Part shown: in pieces, positions 1 to 9,640 of the stretch
Layout of the letters: every line of letters starts with the position of its first letter
How positions within the stretch are numbered: position 1 is the first letter of the stretch
NCBI GenBank assembly: GCA_036377075.1
Contig: DASUZB010000037.1
Span: 1-64,000, forward strand
Length of the DNA stretch: 64,000 nucleotides
Direction of reading: 5' to 3'
Source: DASUZB01 sp036377075
GTDB taxonomy: Bacteria; Actinomycetota; CALGFH01
Notes under the pieces: generated by a model
What the model was told of the DNA's origin: nothing
The model's input: the letters and a program-made list of their open reading frames with translations, nothing else
Database searches by the model: none
Position numbers and translations under genes: made by a program

Positions 1-2472
<2,472 letters not shown>

Positions 2473-2517
2473 CGGGCGCGGGGCGGCCAAGCCGCTGTCG
2501 ATACCATGGGGTGCGCC

Positions 2518-2811
2518 ATGTTCGTCGCCCTGCTCCAGCTCGAGTTGCACCTGCCCGAATCGACCTCGCTGAAGGACAAGCGCTCGGTGCTCCGTTCGCT
2601 CTCGGCCGACCTGCGCAAGCTCAACTGCGCCGTCGCCGAGGTCGATCACCAGGACCAACGGCAGCGGGCCACCGTGGCGGTGGCGACGGTGGCCGGCGAG
2701 GGCTTCCACGCACGGCGGGTGCTGGTCTCGGCCGAGCGACAGGCCGAGCGTGCCGCCGGTATCGAACTGCTCGACAGCAACGTCACCCTCTTCGGACCAG
2801 AGGACGGCTGA
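2518..2811 (+). CDS. ylxP: DUF503 family protein (YlxP-like)
   Basis: Small protein (97 residues) of the DUF503/YlxP family, which is regularly encoded between infB and rbfA and is presumed to help ribosome maturation; its biochemical role is unknown. The sequence shows the family pattern: a hydrophobic first strand (FVALLQLELHLPE) followed by SLKDKRSV. I chose the ATG at 2518 because family members start with MFV-type residues and a GGGG stretch lies just upstream; an in-frame ATG at 2506 would add four residues. It sits 45 bp after infB and 5 bp before rbfA. Confidence 0.88.
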   Translation: MFVALLQLELHLPESTSLKDKRSVLRSLSADLRKLNCAVAEVDHQDQRQRATVAVATVAGEGFHARRVLVSAERQAERAAGIELLDSNVTLFGPEDG

Positions 2812-2816
2812 GGACC

Positions 2817-3224
2817 ATGGCCAATCCCAGCTACCCGCGCTCGCTGCGCCTGGCGGAGACGATCAGGCGGCTGGTCGGCGAGTGGGTCGAAGCCGAGCAG
2901 GCCGACGGCCGGCTCGGCTTCGTCACCGTCACCGACGTGCGCGTGACCGGCGACCTGCGCCACGCCACCGTCTACTGGACCGTGCTCGGCGACCGGCCGG
3001 CCCAGGACGCCGCCGAGGCGGCCCTGCAGGAGGCCGCCGGCCAGGCGCGCAGCTTCGTCGCCGGCCAGGTGCGCCTGCGGCACGTCCCGGCGCTCGAGTT
3101 CGTGCGCGACGAGCTGCCCGACCACAGCGCCCGCATCGACCACCTGCTGGCCGAGATCGGCAGCGAGGGCGAGCGGCGCGGCGGGGGAGGAGCGGCCGCC
3201 GGACCGGAAGGGCCGCGGTCGTGA
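2817..3224 (+). CDS. rbfA: 30S ribosome-binding factor A
   Basis: Cold-shock type maturation factor that binds the 16S rRNA 5' helix region of immature 30S subunits. The 135-residue protein has the single KH-like fold expected of RbfA: N-terminal RSLRLAETIRRLVGEW, then the strand pair around VTVTDVRVTGDLRHATVYWTV, and the family's RLRHVPALEFVRDE near the end. A Gly/Ala-rich tail of about 20 residues follows. Its stop codon overlaps the GTG start of nrnA by 4 bp (GTGA), which implies translational coupling. Confidence 0.95.
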   Translation: MANPSYPRSLRLAETIRRLVGEWVEAEQADGRLGFVTVTDVRVTGDLRHATVYWTVLGDRPAQDAAEAALQEAAGQARSFVAGQVRLRHVPALEFVRDELPDHSARIDHLLAEIGSEGERRGGGGAAAGPEGPRS

Positions 3225-4276
3225 GCGCCTCGCCGGCGATCGCCGAGCGCGACTGGGAGGCCGCCGTCGCCGCGATCGCCGCCTCCGGCAGTACGGTGAT
3301 CTCCTGCCACGTCAACCCGGACGGCGACGCCCTCGGGTCGGCGCTCGCCCTGAACCTGGCCATGGCCGCCGGCGGCAGGCACGCGCTGACCAGCTTCTCC
3401 GAGCCGTTCGTGGTGCCGCCCCAGTACCGCTTCCTCGCGGGCCTCGACCGGCTCGTCCCACCCGGGCAGGTCCCCGCCGCCGCCGACCTGTTCGTCTGCT
3501 TCGACGCCGGCTCCCTCGACCGGCTCGGCACCCTGGTCGGCGCGTTCCGCGGCGCCGCCCGCACGATCGTGGTCGACCACCACGCCTCGAACACCCGCTT
3601 CGGCGAGGTCAACCTCATCGACCCGCACGCCCCGGCCAGCGCGGTGCTCTGCCGCGAGCTGCTGCGCCGCCTCGGCCTCAAGCTCGACCCGGAGATCGCC
3701 ACCTGCCTGTACACCGGCCTGGTCACCGACACGGGCCGCTTCCAGTACCAGGCCACCACGCCGGCGACCCACCTGCTCGCCGCGGAGCTGCTGCAGGCCG
3801 GCGTCGAGCAGTACGAGGTGGCCAAGGCGGTGTTCGAGACCAACGAGATCGGCTACCTCCGCCTGATCGGCGACAGCCTGAGCCGCATCGCCCAGGTGCC
3901 CGAGGCGTCGCTGGTGTGGACCTCGGTCACCCTGGCCGACCTGGCCGCGCACGGCGTCGAGATGGACCAGACCGAGGGGCTGATCGACCTGGTCCGCACG
4001 GACGCCGCCAGCGACGTCGCCGCGGTGCTCAAGGAGCAGCCGGACGGCAGCCACAAGGTCTCGCTCCGCTCCAAGGGCGGCACCGACGTCGGGGCCATCG
4101 CCACCCGCTGCGGCGGCGGCGGCCACCAGTTCGCCGCCGGCTACACCTCCGAGCTGGGCGTCGAGGGCACCGTCGCCGCCCTGGTCGAGGGCCTCACCGT
4201 GGCCCGGTCCACCGGGGGGGCGACCAGCGCCCCCCCGGACCCCCCCGACGGCGCAGGCGGGCGTCTGCGGCGATGA
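3221..4276 (+). CDS. nrnA: DHH-family oligoribonuclease / pAp phosphatase (NrnA-like)
   Basis: Bifunctional phosphoesterase that degrades short RNA fragments (nanoRNA) and can dephosphorylate 3'-phosphoadenosine 5'-phosphate. The 351-residue protein has the DHH-domain metal motifs HVNPDGDALGS near residue 30 and VVDHHASNT near residue 120. It ends with the DHHA1 substrate-binding motif GGGGHQFAAG near residue 305. The start is GTG at 3221, overlapping the rbfA stop; its own stop overlaps the truB start (ATGA). A low-complexity tail of about 25 residues is encoded by a very G/C-run-rich sequence that can form a strong hairpin. Confidence 0.95.
   Translation: MSASPAIAERDWEAAVAAIAASGSTVISCHVNPDGDALGSALALNLAMAAGGRHALTSFSEPFVVPPQYRFLAGLDRLVPPGQVPAAADLFVCFDAGSLDRLGTLVGAFRGAARTIVVDHHASNTRFGEVNLIDPHAPASAVLCRELLRRLGLKLDPEIATCLYTGLVTDTGRFQYQATTPATHLLAAELLQAGVEQYEVAKAVFETNEIGYLRLIGDSLSRIAQVPEASLVWTSVTLADLAAHGVEMDQTEGLIDLVRTDAASDVAAVLKEQPDGSHKVSLRSKGGTDVGAIATRCGGGGHQFAAGYTSELGVEGTVAALVEGLTVARSTGGATSAPPDPPDGAGGRLRR
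4212..4238 (+). other. Strong G/C-only hairpin inside the nrnA 3' end
   Basis: Bases 4212-4221 (CCGGGGGGGC) pair perfectly with 4229-4238 (GCCCCCCCGG), leaving a 7-nt loop. A second C7 run follows at once. The structure lies about 35 nt before the truB start inside coding sequence. It could cause pausing or attenuation, or simply reflect the low-complexity protein tail. Confidence 0.6.
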
Positions 4277-5148
4277 TCGACGGGGTGCTGGTCTGCGACA
4301 AGGCCGCCGGCATGACCTCCCACGACGTGGTCGCGCGGGTGCGCCGGCTGGCGGGCCAGCGCCGCGTCGGCCACGGCGGCACCCTCGACCCGCCGGCGAC
4401 CGGCGTGCTGGTGGTGGCGCTCGGCCGTGCCACCCGGCTGCTGCGCTACCTGCCGATGGAGCCGAAGCGCTACCTGGCGGTGATCGCGTTCGGCGCCGAG
4501 ACCGACACCCTGGACGCGACCGGCACGGTGGTGGCCACGGCCGACGCCGCGGTCGACGACGCCGCGCTGCGGCGCGCCCTGGCCGGCTTCCTCGGCGCCC
4601 AGCGGCAGCTCCCGCCGATGGTCTCGGCCGTCAAGGTGGGCGGCGAGCGGCTCTACGCCAAGGCGCGGCGGGGCGAGACCGTCGACCGCGAGCCCCGCGA
4701 GGTCACCGTCCACGCCCTCGAGCTGCGCGAGCTCGCCGCCGGCGAGCGTCCCCGCGCGACCGTGCTGGTGACCTGCTCCGGCGGGACCTACGTGCGCGCC
4801 CTGGCGGCCGACCTCGGCCGCGCCCTCGGCACCGTGGCCCACCTGGCGAGCCTGCGCCGCACCGCCGTCGGCGCCTTCGTCGAGGCCGACGCCCGCCCCC
4901 TCGACGAGCTGCAGGCGCTCGCGGAGGGCGGCCGGCTCGGCGAGGTCGTGATCGAGCCGGCGGCCGCGCTCGCCCCGCTCGGCGTGCGGCCGGTGTCCGC
5001 GCGGGAGGCGGTCGCGCTGGCGTCGGGGCAGACCCTCAGCCCGACGGGCAGGGACGGCCCGGTCGCCGCCGTCGGGCCCGACGGCCACCTGGTCGCGGTC
5101 ATCCAGGACGGCGCCGGGCGGGCCCGCTCCAAGGTGGTGGTGGCGTGA
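4273..5148 (+). CDS. truB: tRNA pseudouridine(55) synthase
   Basis: Converts uridine 55 in the T-loop of tRNAs to pseudouridine. The 291-residue protein starts MIDGVLVCDKAAGMTSHDVV, typical of TruB, and carries the catalytic motif GGTLDP with the nucleophilic Asp at residue 39. The family's later motif around TCSGGTYVRALAADLG (near residue 170) is also present, and a PUA-like C-terminal region follows. ATG at 4273 overlaps the nrnA stop, and the stop overlaps the GTG of ribF, so the three genes form a translationally coupled unit. Confidence 0.96.
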   Translation: MIDGVLVCDKAAGMTSHDVVARVRRLAGQRRVGHGGTLDPPATGVLVVALGRATRLLRYLPMEPKRYLAVIAFGAETDTLDATGTVVATADAAVDDAALRRALAGFLGAQRQLPPMVSAVKVGGERLYAKARRGETVDREPREVTVHALELRELAAGERPRATVLVTCSGGTYVRALAADLGRALGTVAHLASLRRTAVGAFVEADARPLDELQALAEGGRLGEVVIEPAAALAPLGVRPVSAREAVALASGQTLSPTGRDGPVAAVGPDGHLVAVIQDGAGRARSKVVVA

Positions 5149-6098
5149 GCGCGCGGGTCGCGTACGGGCTCGGCGAGCTGCCGGCCGGCCTCGGCGCGAC
5201 CGCGGCGACGGTGGGCATGTTCGACGGCGTCCACCGCGGCCACCAGGCGTTGCTGCGCCGGGTGGTGGCCGAGGCGGCCGTCAGGGACGCGCTGCCCACC
5301 GCGGTCACGTTCGACCGCCACCCCTTCGAGATCCTGCGGCCCGACCAGGCCCCACCGCTGCTCGGCACCCTGCCCGAGCGCGTCGAGCTGCTCGGCGCCG
5401 CCGGCATGGGGCTGGTGCTGGTGCTGGCGTTCACCCACGAGCTCTCCCAGGTGAGCGCGGAGGAGTTCGCCGTCGGGGTGCTGTTCGACGCCCTGGCCGC
5501 CCGCGCGGTGGTGGTGGGGGAGAACTTCCGCTTCGGCAACCGCGCCAAGGGCGACGTCGCCCTGCTCGCCGCGCTCGGCGCCGAGCGCGGCGTCGACGCC
5601 GTCGGCGTCGGCCTCTACGCGGACGGCAGCGGCGAGGTCGTCTCCTCCACCCGGGTCAGGGCCGAGCTGGCCCGCGGCGACGTCCAGGCGGCCGCCGCCT
5701 CCCTGGGCCGCACCTACGCCGTCTCCGGCAGGGTCGTCCGCGGCGACGGCCGCGGCCGCGCCCTGCTCGGCGTGCCGACCTGCAACCTCGAGCTGGACGA
5801 GCGCACCGCCCTGCCCGCCTTCGGGATCTACGCCGGGCGCCTGTCGATCGGCGGCGGCGCGCCCCTGCCCGCCGCGGTCAACGTCGGCGTCAGCCCCCAG
5901 TTCGACGGCGAGCAGGTGCGGGTCGAGGCCCACGTGCTCGACTTCGACGGCGACCTGTACGGGCGCGAGGTGACCGTCTCGTTCGAGCACCGCCTCCGCG
6001 GCGAGCAGGTCTTTCCCGGCGTCGACGAGCTGATCGCCAAGATGCGCGACGACCTCCGCGAGGTCCGTCGCCTGCTCGGCGTGCCCGCCCCGCATTAG
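5145..6098 (+). CDS. ribF: Bifunctional riboflavin kinase / FMN adenylyltransferase
   Basis: Makes FMN and then FAD from riboflavin. The 317-residue protein has an N-terminal nucleotidyltransferase domain with GMFDGVHRGHQ near residue 24 and the later SSTRVR signature near residue 167. The C-terminal flavokinase domain begins around residue 185 and shows LGVPTCNLE. The GTG start at 5145 overlaps the truB stop by 4 bp. It is the last gene of the infB operon here; in many actinobacteria rpsO follows directly, but here an efflux module and an orphan receiver lie between. Confidence 0.96.
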   Translation: MSARVAYGLGELPAGLGATAATVGMFDGVHRGHQALLRRVVAEAAVRDALPTAVTFDRHPFEILRPDQAPPLLGTLPERVELLGAAGMGLVLVLAFTHELSQVSAEEFAVGVLFDALAARAVVVGENFRFGNRAKGDVALLAALGAERGVDAVGVGLYADGSGEVVSSTRVRAELARGDVQAAAASLGRTYAVSGRVVRGDGRGRALLGVPTCNLELDERTALPAFGIYAGRLSIGGGAPLPAAVNVGVSPQFDGEQVRVEAHVLDFDGDLYGREVTVSFEHRLRGEQVFPGVDELIAKMRDDLREVRRLLGVPAPH

Positions 6099-6111
6099 TT
6101 GCATGGCGCAA
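6099..6111. promoter_or_regulatory. Candidate MarR operator (TTGC-N5-GCAA)
   Basis: A palindrome TTGC ATGGC GCAA lies directly after the ribF stop and 22 bp before the GTG of the MarR gene. MarR regulators commonly bind similar inverted repeats at their own promoters. This is an inference from position and symmetry. Confidence 0.4.
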
Positions 6112-6133
6112 GCATCTATGGCACGGTGGCCGC

Positions 6134-6595
6134 GTGCCTGCTCCAACCACCCTCCCCGAGCCGACCACCGGCCAGCGGCTGCTGCTCGCGCTGATGACCA
6201 TCGGCCGGCGCATCCGGTCGCGGACCCCCGACGGTAGCGAGCTCGATCCCGCCTCGGCGTTCGTGCTCCACCACGTCGCCGAGGGAGCGCCGCTGCGCGT
6301 CTCCGCACTGGCCAGGTGCATCAGGCTCGACTCGTCGACCGTGTCGAGGCACGTCGGGCACCTGGAGGCCCTCGGCTACCTGGCCCGCAGCGTCGACCCG
6401 GACGACCGCCGGGCGACCCGCCTGCGCCTGACCGACAAGGGTCGCGCCCGGCTCGACGAGGCGATGCGGGCCAAGGCGGCGCTGGTCGACCGCGCCACCG
6501 CCGACTGGTCCCAGGAGGACCGCGACCGGCTCACCGCGCTGCTGACCCGGTTGCTCCAGAGCATCGACCGGCTGACCGAAACGGAGAGCGGATGA
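6134..6595 (+). CDS. MarR-family transcriptional regulator
   Basis: Winged-helix regulator of 153 residues. The recognition helix region reads RCIRLDSSTVSRHVGHLEALGYL and the wing carries the typical SVDPDDRRATRLRLTDKG, both diagnostic of MarR. The start is GTG at 6134. Its stop overlaps the ATG of the downstream MFS gene (ATGA), so regulator and transporter are co-transcribed. The likely role is ligand-relieved repression of the efflux pump; the ligand cannot be told from sequence. Confidence 0.9.
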   Translation: MPAPTTLPEPTTGQRLLLALMTIGRRIRSRTPDGSELDPASAFVLHHVAEGAPLRVSALARCIRLDSSTVSRHVGHLEALGYLARSVDPDDRRATRLRLTDKGRARLDEAMRAKAALVDRATADWSQEDRDRLTALLTRLLQSIDRLTETESG

Positions 6596-8325
6596 CCACA
6601 CCAGCACCCGACAGCCCGGCGGGCGTGGCGGTCAACGGCGCCGCCGGGGCTGCCCCCGTCGGCGACGAGCCCACCCCGGTGGCCTTCACCCACCGGCAGA
6701 TCGTCGTCATCCTGTTCGGGGTCATGGCCGGCATGCTGCTGTTCGCGCTCGACCAGGGCATCGTCGGCACCGCCCTGCCACGGATCGTCAGCGACCTCGG
6801 CGGCCTCGACAAGCTCTCCTGGGTGGTCACCGCCTACCTCCTCACCTCGACCGCGGCCACGCCGCTGTGGGGCAAGGTCTCCGACCTCTACGGGCGGCGC
6901 CTCACCTTCCAGGCCGCCATCGGGATCTTCCTGCTCGGCTCGGCGCTGTGCGGGCTCAGCCAGAACATGATCGAGCTGATCGGCTTCCGCGCCCTGCAGG
7001 GCGCCGGCGGCGGCGGCCTGTTCGCGGTCGCGCTCAGCATCATCGGCGACGTGATCCCGCCCAGGCAGCGTGGCCGCTACCAGGGCTACTTCGGCGCCGT
7101 CTTCGGCGTCTCCAGCGTCGCCGGCCCGCTGCTGGGCGGCTGGCTCACCGACGGCCCCGGCTGGCGCTGGATCTTCTACGTCAACCTGCCGGTCGGCGGT
7201 GCCGCGCTCGTGGTCACCTCGCTGGTGCTGCGGATGCCGGTGGTGCGCCGGCCGCACCGCATCGACTACCTGGGGGCGGCCGCGATCGTCGCGGCCGTGT
7301 CCTGCCTGCTGCTCTACCTCGACTGGCGGGGCAGGGAGTACGGCTGGACCGAGGCGGGCGCGCTCGCGCTGCTCGGCGCGTTCGCGGTGCTGGCAGTGGC
7401 CTTCGTCCGGATCGAGCTGCGCGCGGTCGAGCCGATCATCCCGATGCGGCTGTTCCGCAACCCGGTCTTCGGCGTCGGCAACGCCTTCGGCTTCCTCGCC
7501 GGCATCGCGATGTTCGGCGGGTTCATCTTCCTGCCGGTCTACCTGCAGGCGGTGCAGGGCTTCACGCCGACCGCCTCGGGCCTGTCGCTGCTGCCGGCGA
7601 TCGTCGGCATCTTCTCCACCTCGATCACCTCCGGCCGCCTGATCACCCGCACCGGCCGCTACAAGATCTTCCCGATCCTCGGCGGCGCGGTGCTGACCGT
7701 CGCCCTGTACCTGCTGTCGCACCTGGGGGTCGACACGCCGTTCTGGCAGGTCGCGCTGTACGAGTACCTGTTCGGCGCGGGCCTGGGGTTCACCATGCAG
7801 ACGATCGTCACCGCCGTGCAGAACGCGGTCGAGTTCCGCGACCTGGGCGTGGCGACCGGCTCGACCACCTTCTTCAGGCAGATGGGCGCCTCCATCGGGG
7901 TGGCCGTCTTCGGCGCGGTGCTGACCAGCCGGCTCACCCACTACCTCAGCGAGGGGCTCGCCACGGCCGGCGTGCGGCCCGGCGCCGGGGGCCTCAAGAT
8001 CGACGCCAACAACGTCCAGGCGATCCAGCGCCTCACCGGGCCGGCGAGGACGCTGGTGCTCGGCGCCTTCGCCAACGCGCTCGACGACGTCTTCCTGATC
8101 GGCGTCCCGTTCCTGGCGCTCGCCTTCGTCGTGGCGCTGTTCCTCAAGGAGGTGCCGCTGCGCACCGGCCCGGCCGGGCCGGGAGCGGGCCCGCCGCCGG
8201 GCGCCGGCCCAGCCGGCGACGGGTCGTCGAGCCCGGACGGGCAGCGGTCCGCGTCCGGCGCGCCGAGCCCGGCGGGTCCCCGGGAGGCCGACCGCGTTCA
8301 GGGCCGGCGCGCGCCTGCCGATTGA
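6592..8325 (+). CDS. DHA2-family MFS drug efflux transporter (EmrB/QacA type)
   Basis: Proton-driven multidrug exporter of the 14-helix DHA2 family, in the cytoplasmic membrane. The 577-residue protein has a cytosolic N-tail of about 35 residues, then the family motif LDQGIVGTALPRI in helix 1 and motif A GKVSDLYGRR between helices 2 and 3. The C-terminus is a Pro/Gly/Ser-rich soluble tail of about 55 residues. It overlaps the MarR gene by 4 bp and is probably its target. Substrates are unknown; quaternary compounds, dyes or antibiotics are typical for the family. Confidence 0.92.
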   Translation: MTTPAPDSPAGVAVNGAAGAAPVGDEPTPVAFTHRQIVVILFGVMAGMLLFALDQGIVGTALPRIVSDLGGLDKLSWVVTAYLLTSTAATPLWGKVSDLYGRRLTFQAAIGIFLLGSALCGLSQNMIELIGFRALQGAGGGGLFAVALSIIGDVIPPRQRGRYQGYFGAVFGVSSVAGPLLGGWLTDGPGWRWIFYVNLPVGGAALVVTSLVLRMPVVRRPHRIDYLGAAAIVAAVSCLLLYLDWRGREYGWTEAGALALLGAFAVLAVAFVRIELRAVEPIIPMRLFRNPVFGVGNAFGFLAGIAMFGGFIFLPVYLQAVQGFTPTASGLSLLPAIVGIFSTSITSGRLITRTGRYKIFPILGGAVLTVALYLLSHLGVDTPFWQVALYEYLFGAGLGFTMQTIVTAVQNAVEFRDLGVATGSTTFFRQMGASIGVAVFGAVLTSRLTHYLSEGLATAGVRPGAGGLKIDANNVQAIQRLTGPARTLVLGAFANALDDVFLIGVPFLALAFVVALFLKEVPLRTGPAGPGAGPPPGAGPAGDGSSSPDGQRSASGAPSPAGPREADRVQGRRAPAD

Positions 8326-8409
8326 ACTACGACGAGGTCACGGAGGCGCGCGACCCGAGGGCCGCCCGGCCTGGCGGGAGCCTCCCGGACGCGGCGCGGA
8401 GGTGCGACG

Positions 8410-8811
8410 GTGTCGGCGCGCAACCCGAAGATCCTGGTCTGCGACGACGACGACGGCATCCGCGGGATGCTGCTCGCCTTCCTGGACGGCGAGGGGTTCG
8501 AGGTGACCGGCGTCGCCGACGGGCCATCGTGCCTGGCCGCGGTCGTCGAGGACCCGCCCGACATCGTGGTGCTCGACGTGATGATGCCCGGGATGGACGG
8601 CTACCAGGTGCTGGAGGTGCTGCGCCGGGACCACTCCGAGCTGGCCCTCAAGGTCGTCATGCTGACCGCCCGCACCTCCGACGCCGACATCTGGCACGGC
8701 TGGACCTCGGGGGTCGACTACTACATGTCCAAGCCGTTCGATCCCGAGGAACTGCTGCGCTTCCTCCACTTCCTGGCCCACCAGACCGGGACGGTCGCGC
8801 CGACCGAGTGA
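8410..8811 (+). CDS. Stand-alone response regulator receiver protein
   Basis: Single REC domain of 133 residues with no output domain, so it probably acts through protein-protein contacts (CheY/Spo0F style). The acidic pocket is CDDDD at residues 11-15, the phosphoacceptor is Asp56 in VVLDVMMP, the switch residue is Thr86 and the conserved Lys is Lys108 in SKPF. The GTG start at 8410 is preceded by a GGAGG ribosome site. No histidine kinase is adjacent; the nearest in the window is at 42.7 kb. The partner is unknown. Confidence 0.92.
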   Translation: MSARNPKILVCDDDDGIRGMLLAFLDGEGFEVTGVADGPSCLAAVVEDPPDIVVLDVMMPGMDGYQVLEVLRRDHSELALKVVMLTARTSDADIWHGWTSGVDYYMSKPFDPEELLRFLHFLAHQTGTVAPTE

Positions 8812-8867
8812 GCGCCACCCGCCGCGGCCCGTCGAGGCGCTCCTTCCCAGCTCACCGTAGTTGCCTG

Positions 8868-8876
8868 TGCTACCAT
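8868..8876 (+). promoter_or_regulatory. Extended -10 promoter for rpsO
   Basis: TGC TACCAT is an extended -10 element (TGn-TANNNT) with no obvious -35. It would give an rpsO leader of about 140 nt. The leader contains a small hairpin (GGCTC/GAGCC) that might take part in S15 autoregulation. Confidence 0.5.
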
Positions 8877-9024
8877 TCGCGCTGGGTGGCCGGGTCGGGC
8901 TGGCTCGCGACAACGAGCCGGGCCCGCGCCGGGCGACCGTCCGGGATGCGGGACGCCTGGGCTCCGACGAGCCGCAGCGGCGCCCCCGGGCACGACTCCG
9001 CAACAACCCCCTGCGAGGTAGCGC

Positions 9025-9291
9025 ATGCTGGTCAAGGACGAGAAGACCAAGATCATTTCCGAGTACGCGACCAAGGACAACGACACCGGCTCGCCCGAGG
9101 TCCAGGTCGCCATCCTCACCAAGCGCATCAACATGCTCACCGAGCACCTCAAGGTGCACAAGCACGACCACCACTCGCGCCGCGGCCTGCTGCAGATGGT
9201 CGGCCGCCGGCGCCGGCTGCTCCGCTACCTGCAGGCGACCGACGTGACCCGCTACCGCTCGCTGATCGAGCGCCTCGGGTTGCGGCGCTGA
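9025..9291 (+). CDS. rpsO: 30S ribosomal protein S15
   Basis: Primary 16S rRNA-binding protein of the 30S platform. The 88-residue protein has the family length and signature: DNDTGSPEVQVAILT, the H-x-KDHHSRRGLL-type segment (here HKHDHHSRRGLLQMVGRRR) and a basic C-terminus. ATG at 9025 has a GAGG site 6 nt upstream. The gene is followed by pnp, the usual rpsO-pnp order, with 349 bp between them. Confidence 0.98.
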   Translation: MLVKDEKTKIISEYATKDNDTGSPEVQVAILTKRINMLTEHLKVHKHDHHSRRGLLQMVGRRRRLLRYLQATDVTRYRSLIERLGLRR

Positions 9292-9454
9292 GGAGCGCCG
9301 AAGCACGGACGCGGCTCACTGGCCAGATGCTACCGAGGCGCCCACCGCGAGGGGCTCGGCCTGGCGCCGGCGCCGGCGCGCCCCGGCCGGGAAGGCGGTG
9401 ACGCCGCTGCCGCACTGACAACCGTGGAGCTACCGACGACCGCGGCCCGGTGCC

Positions 9455-9518
9455 GTGCCAGTTGTCAGTGGTGAGCCCTGGAGCAGGAGCTCCAGGCCTT
9501 TCGACTGGGAACTGGCAC
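9455..9518 (+). ncRNA. Long RNA hairpin in the rpsO-pnp intergenic region
   Basis: GTGCCAGTT (9455-9463) pairs perfectly with AACTGGCAC (9510-9518). TCAGT (9465-9469) pairs with 9504-9508, allowing one G-T wobble, and CCTGGAGC (9477-9484) pairs with GCTCCAGG (9489-9496) around an AGGA loop. Only a few mismatches separate these blocks, so about 64 nt fold into one long stem. In Streptomyces and in E. coli a hairpin at this place is cut by RNase III to control pnp; that role here is inferred from position. The remaining bases of the 9292-9640 gap show no gene. Confidence 0.7.
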
Positions 9519-9640
9519 CGCTCGACCGAACCGCCGCCGGCCTGTACGGCCGGCGAGGCGCAGCGCGGTCGCCAACCGCCAATCGTCATGCCGCCCACCG
9601 GGTGGGCGCCGCATGAGGCAAAGAGGAGAGAGAGACATTC

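Noticed and set aside
9455..9518. Inverted repeats of an insertion sequence between rpsO and pnp
   Set aside because: No transposase or target duplication; the arms are close together and fold as one RNA stem.
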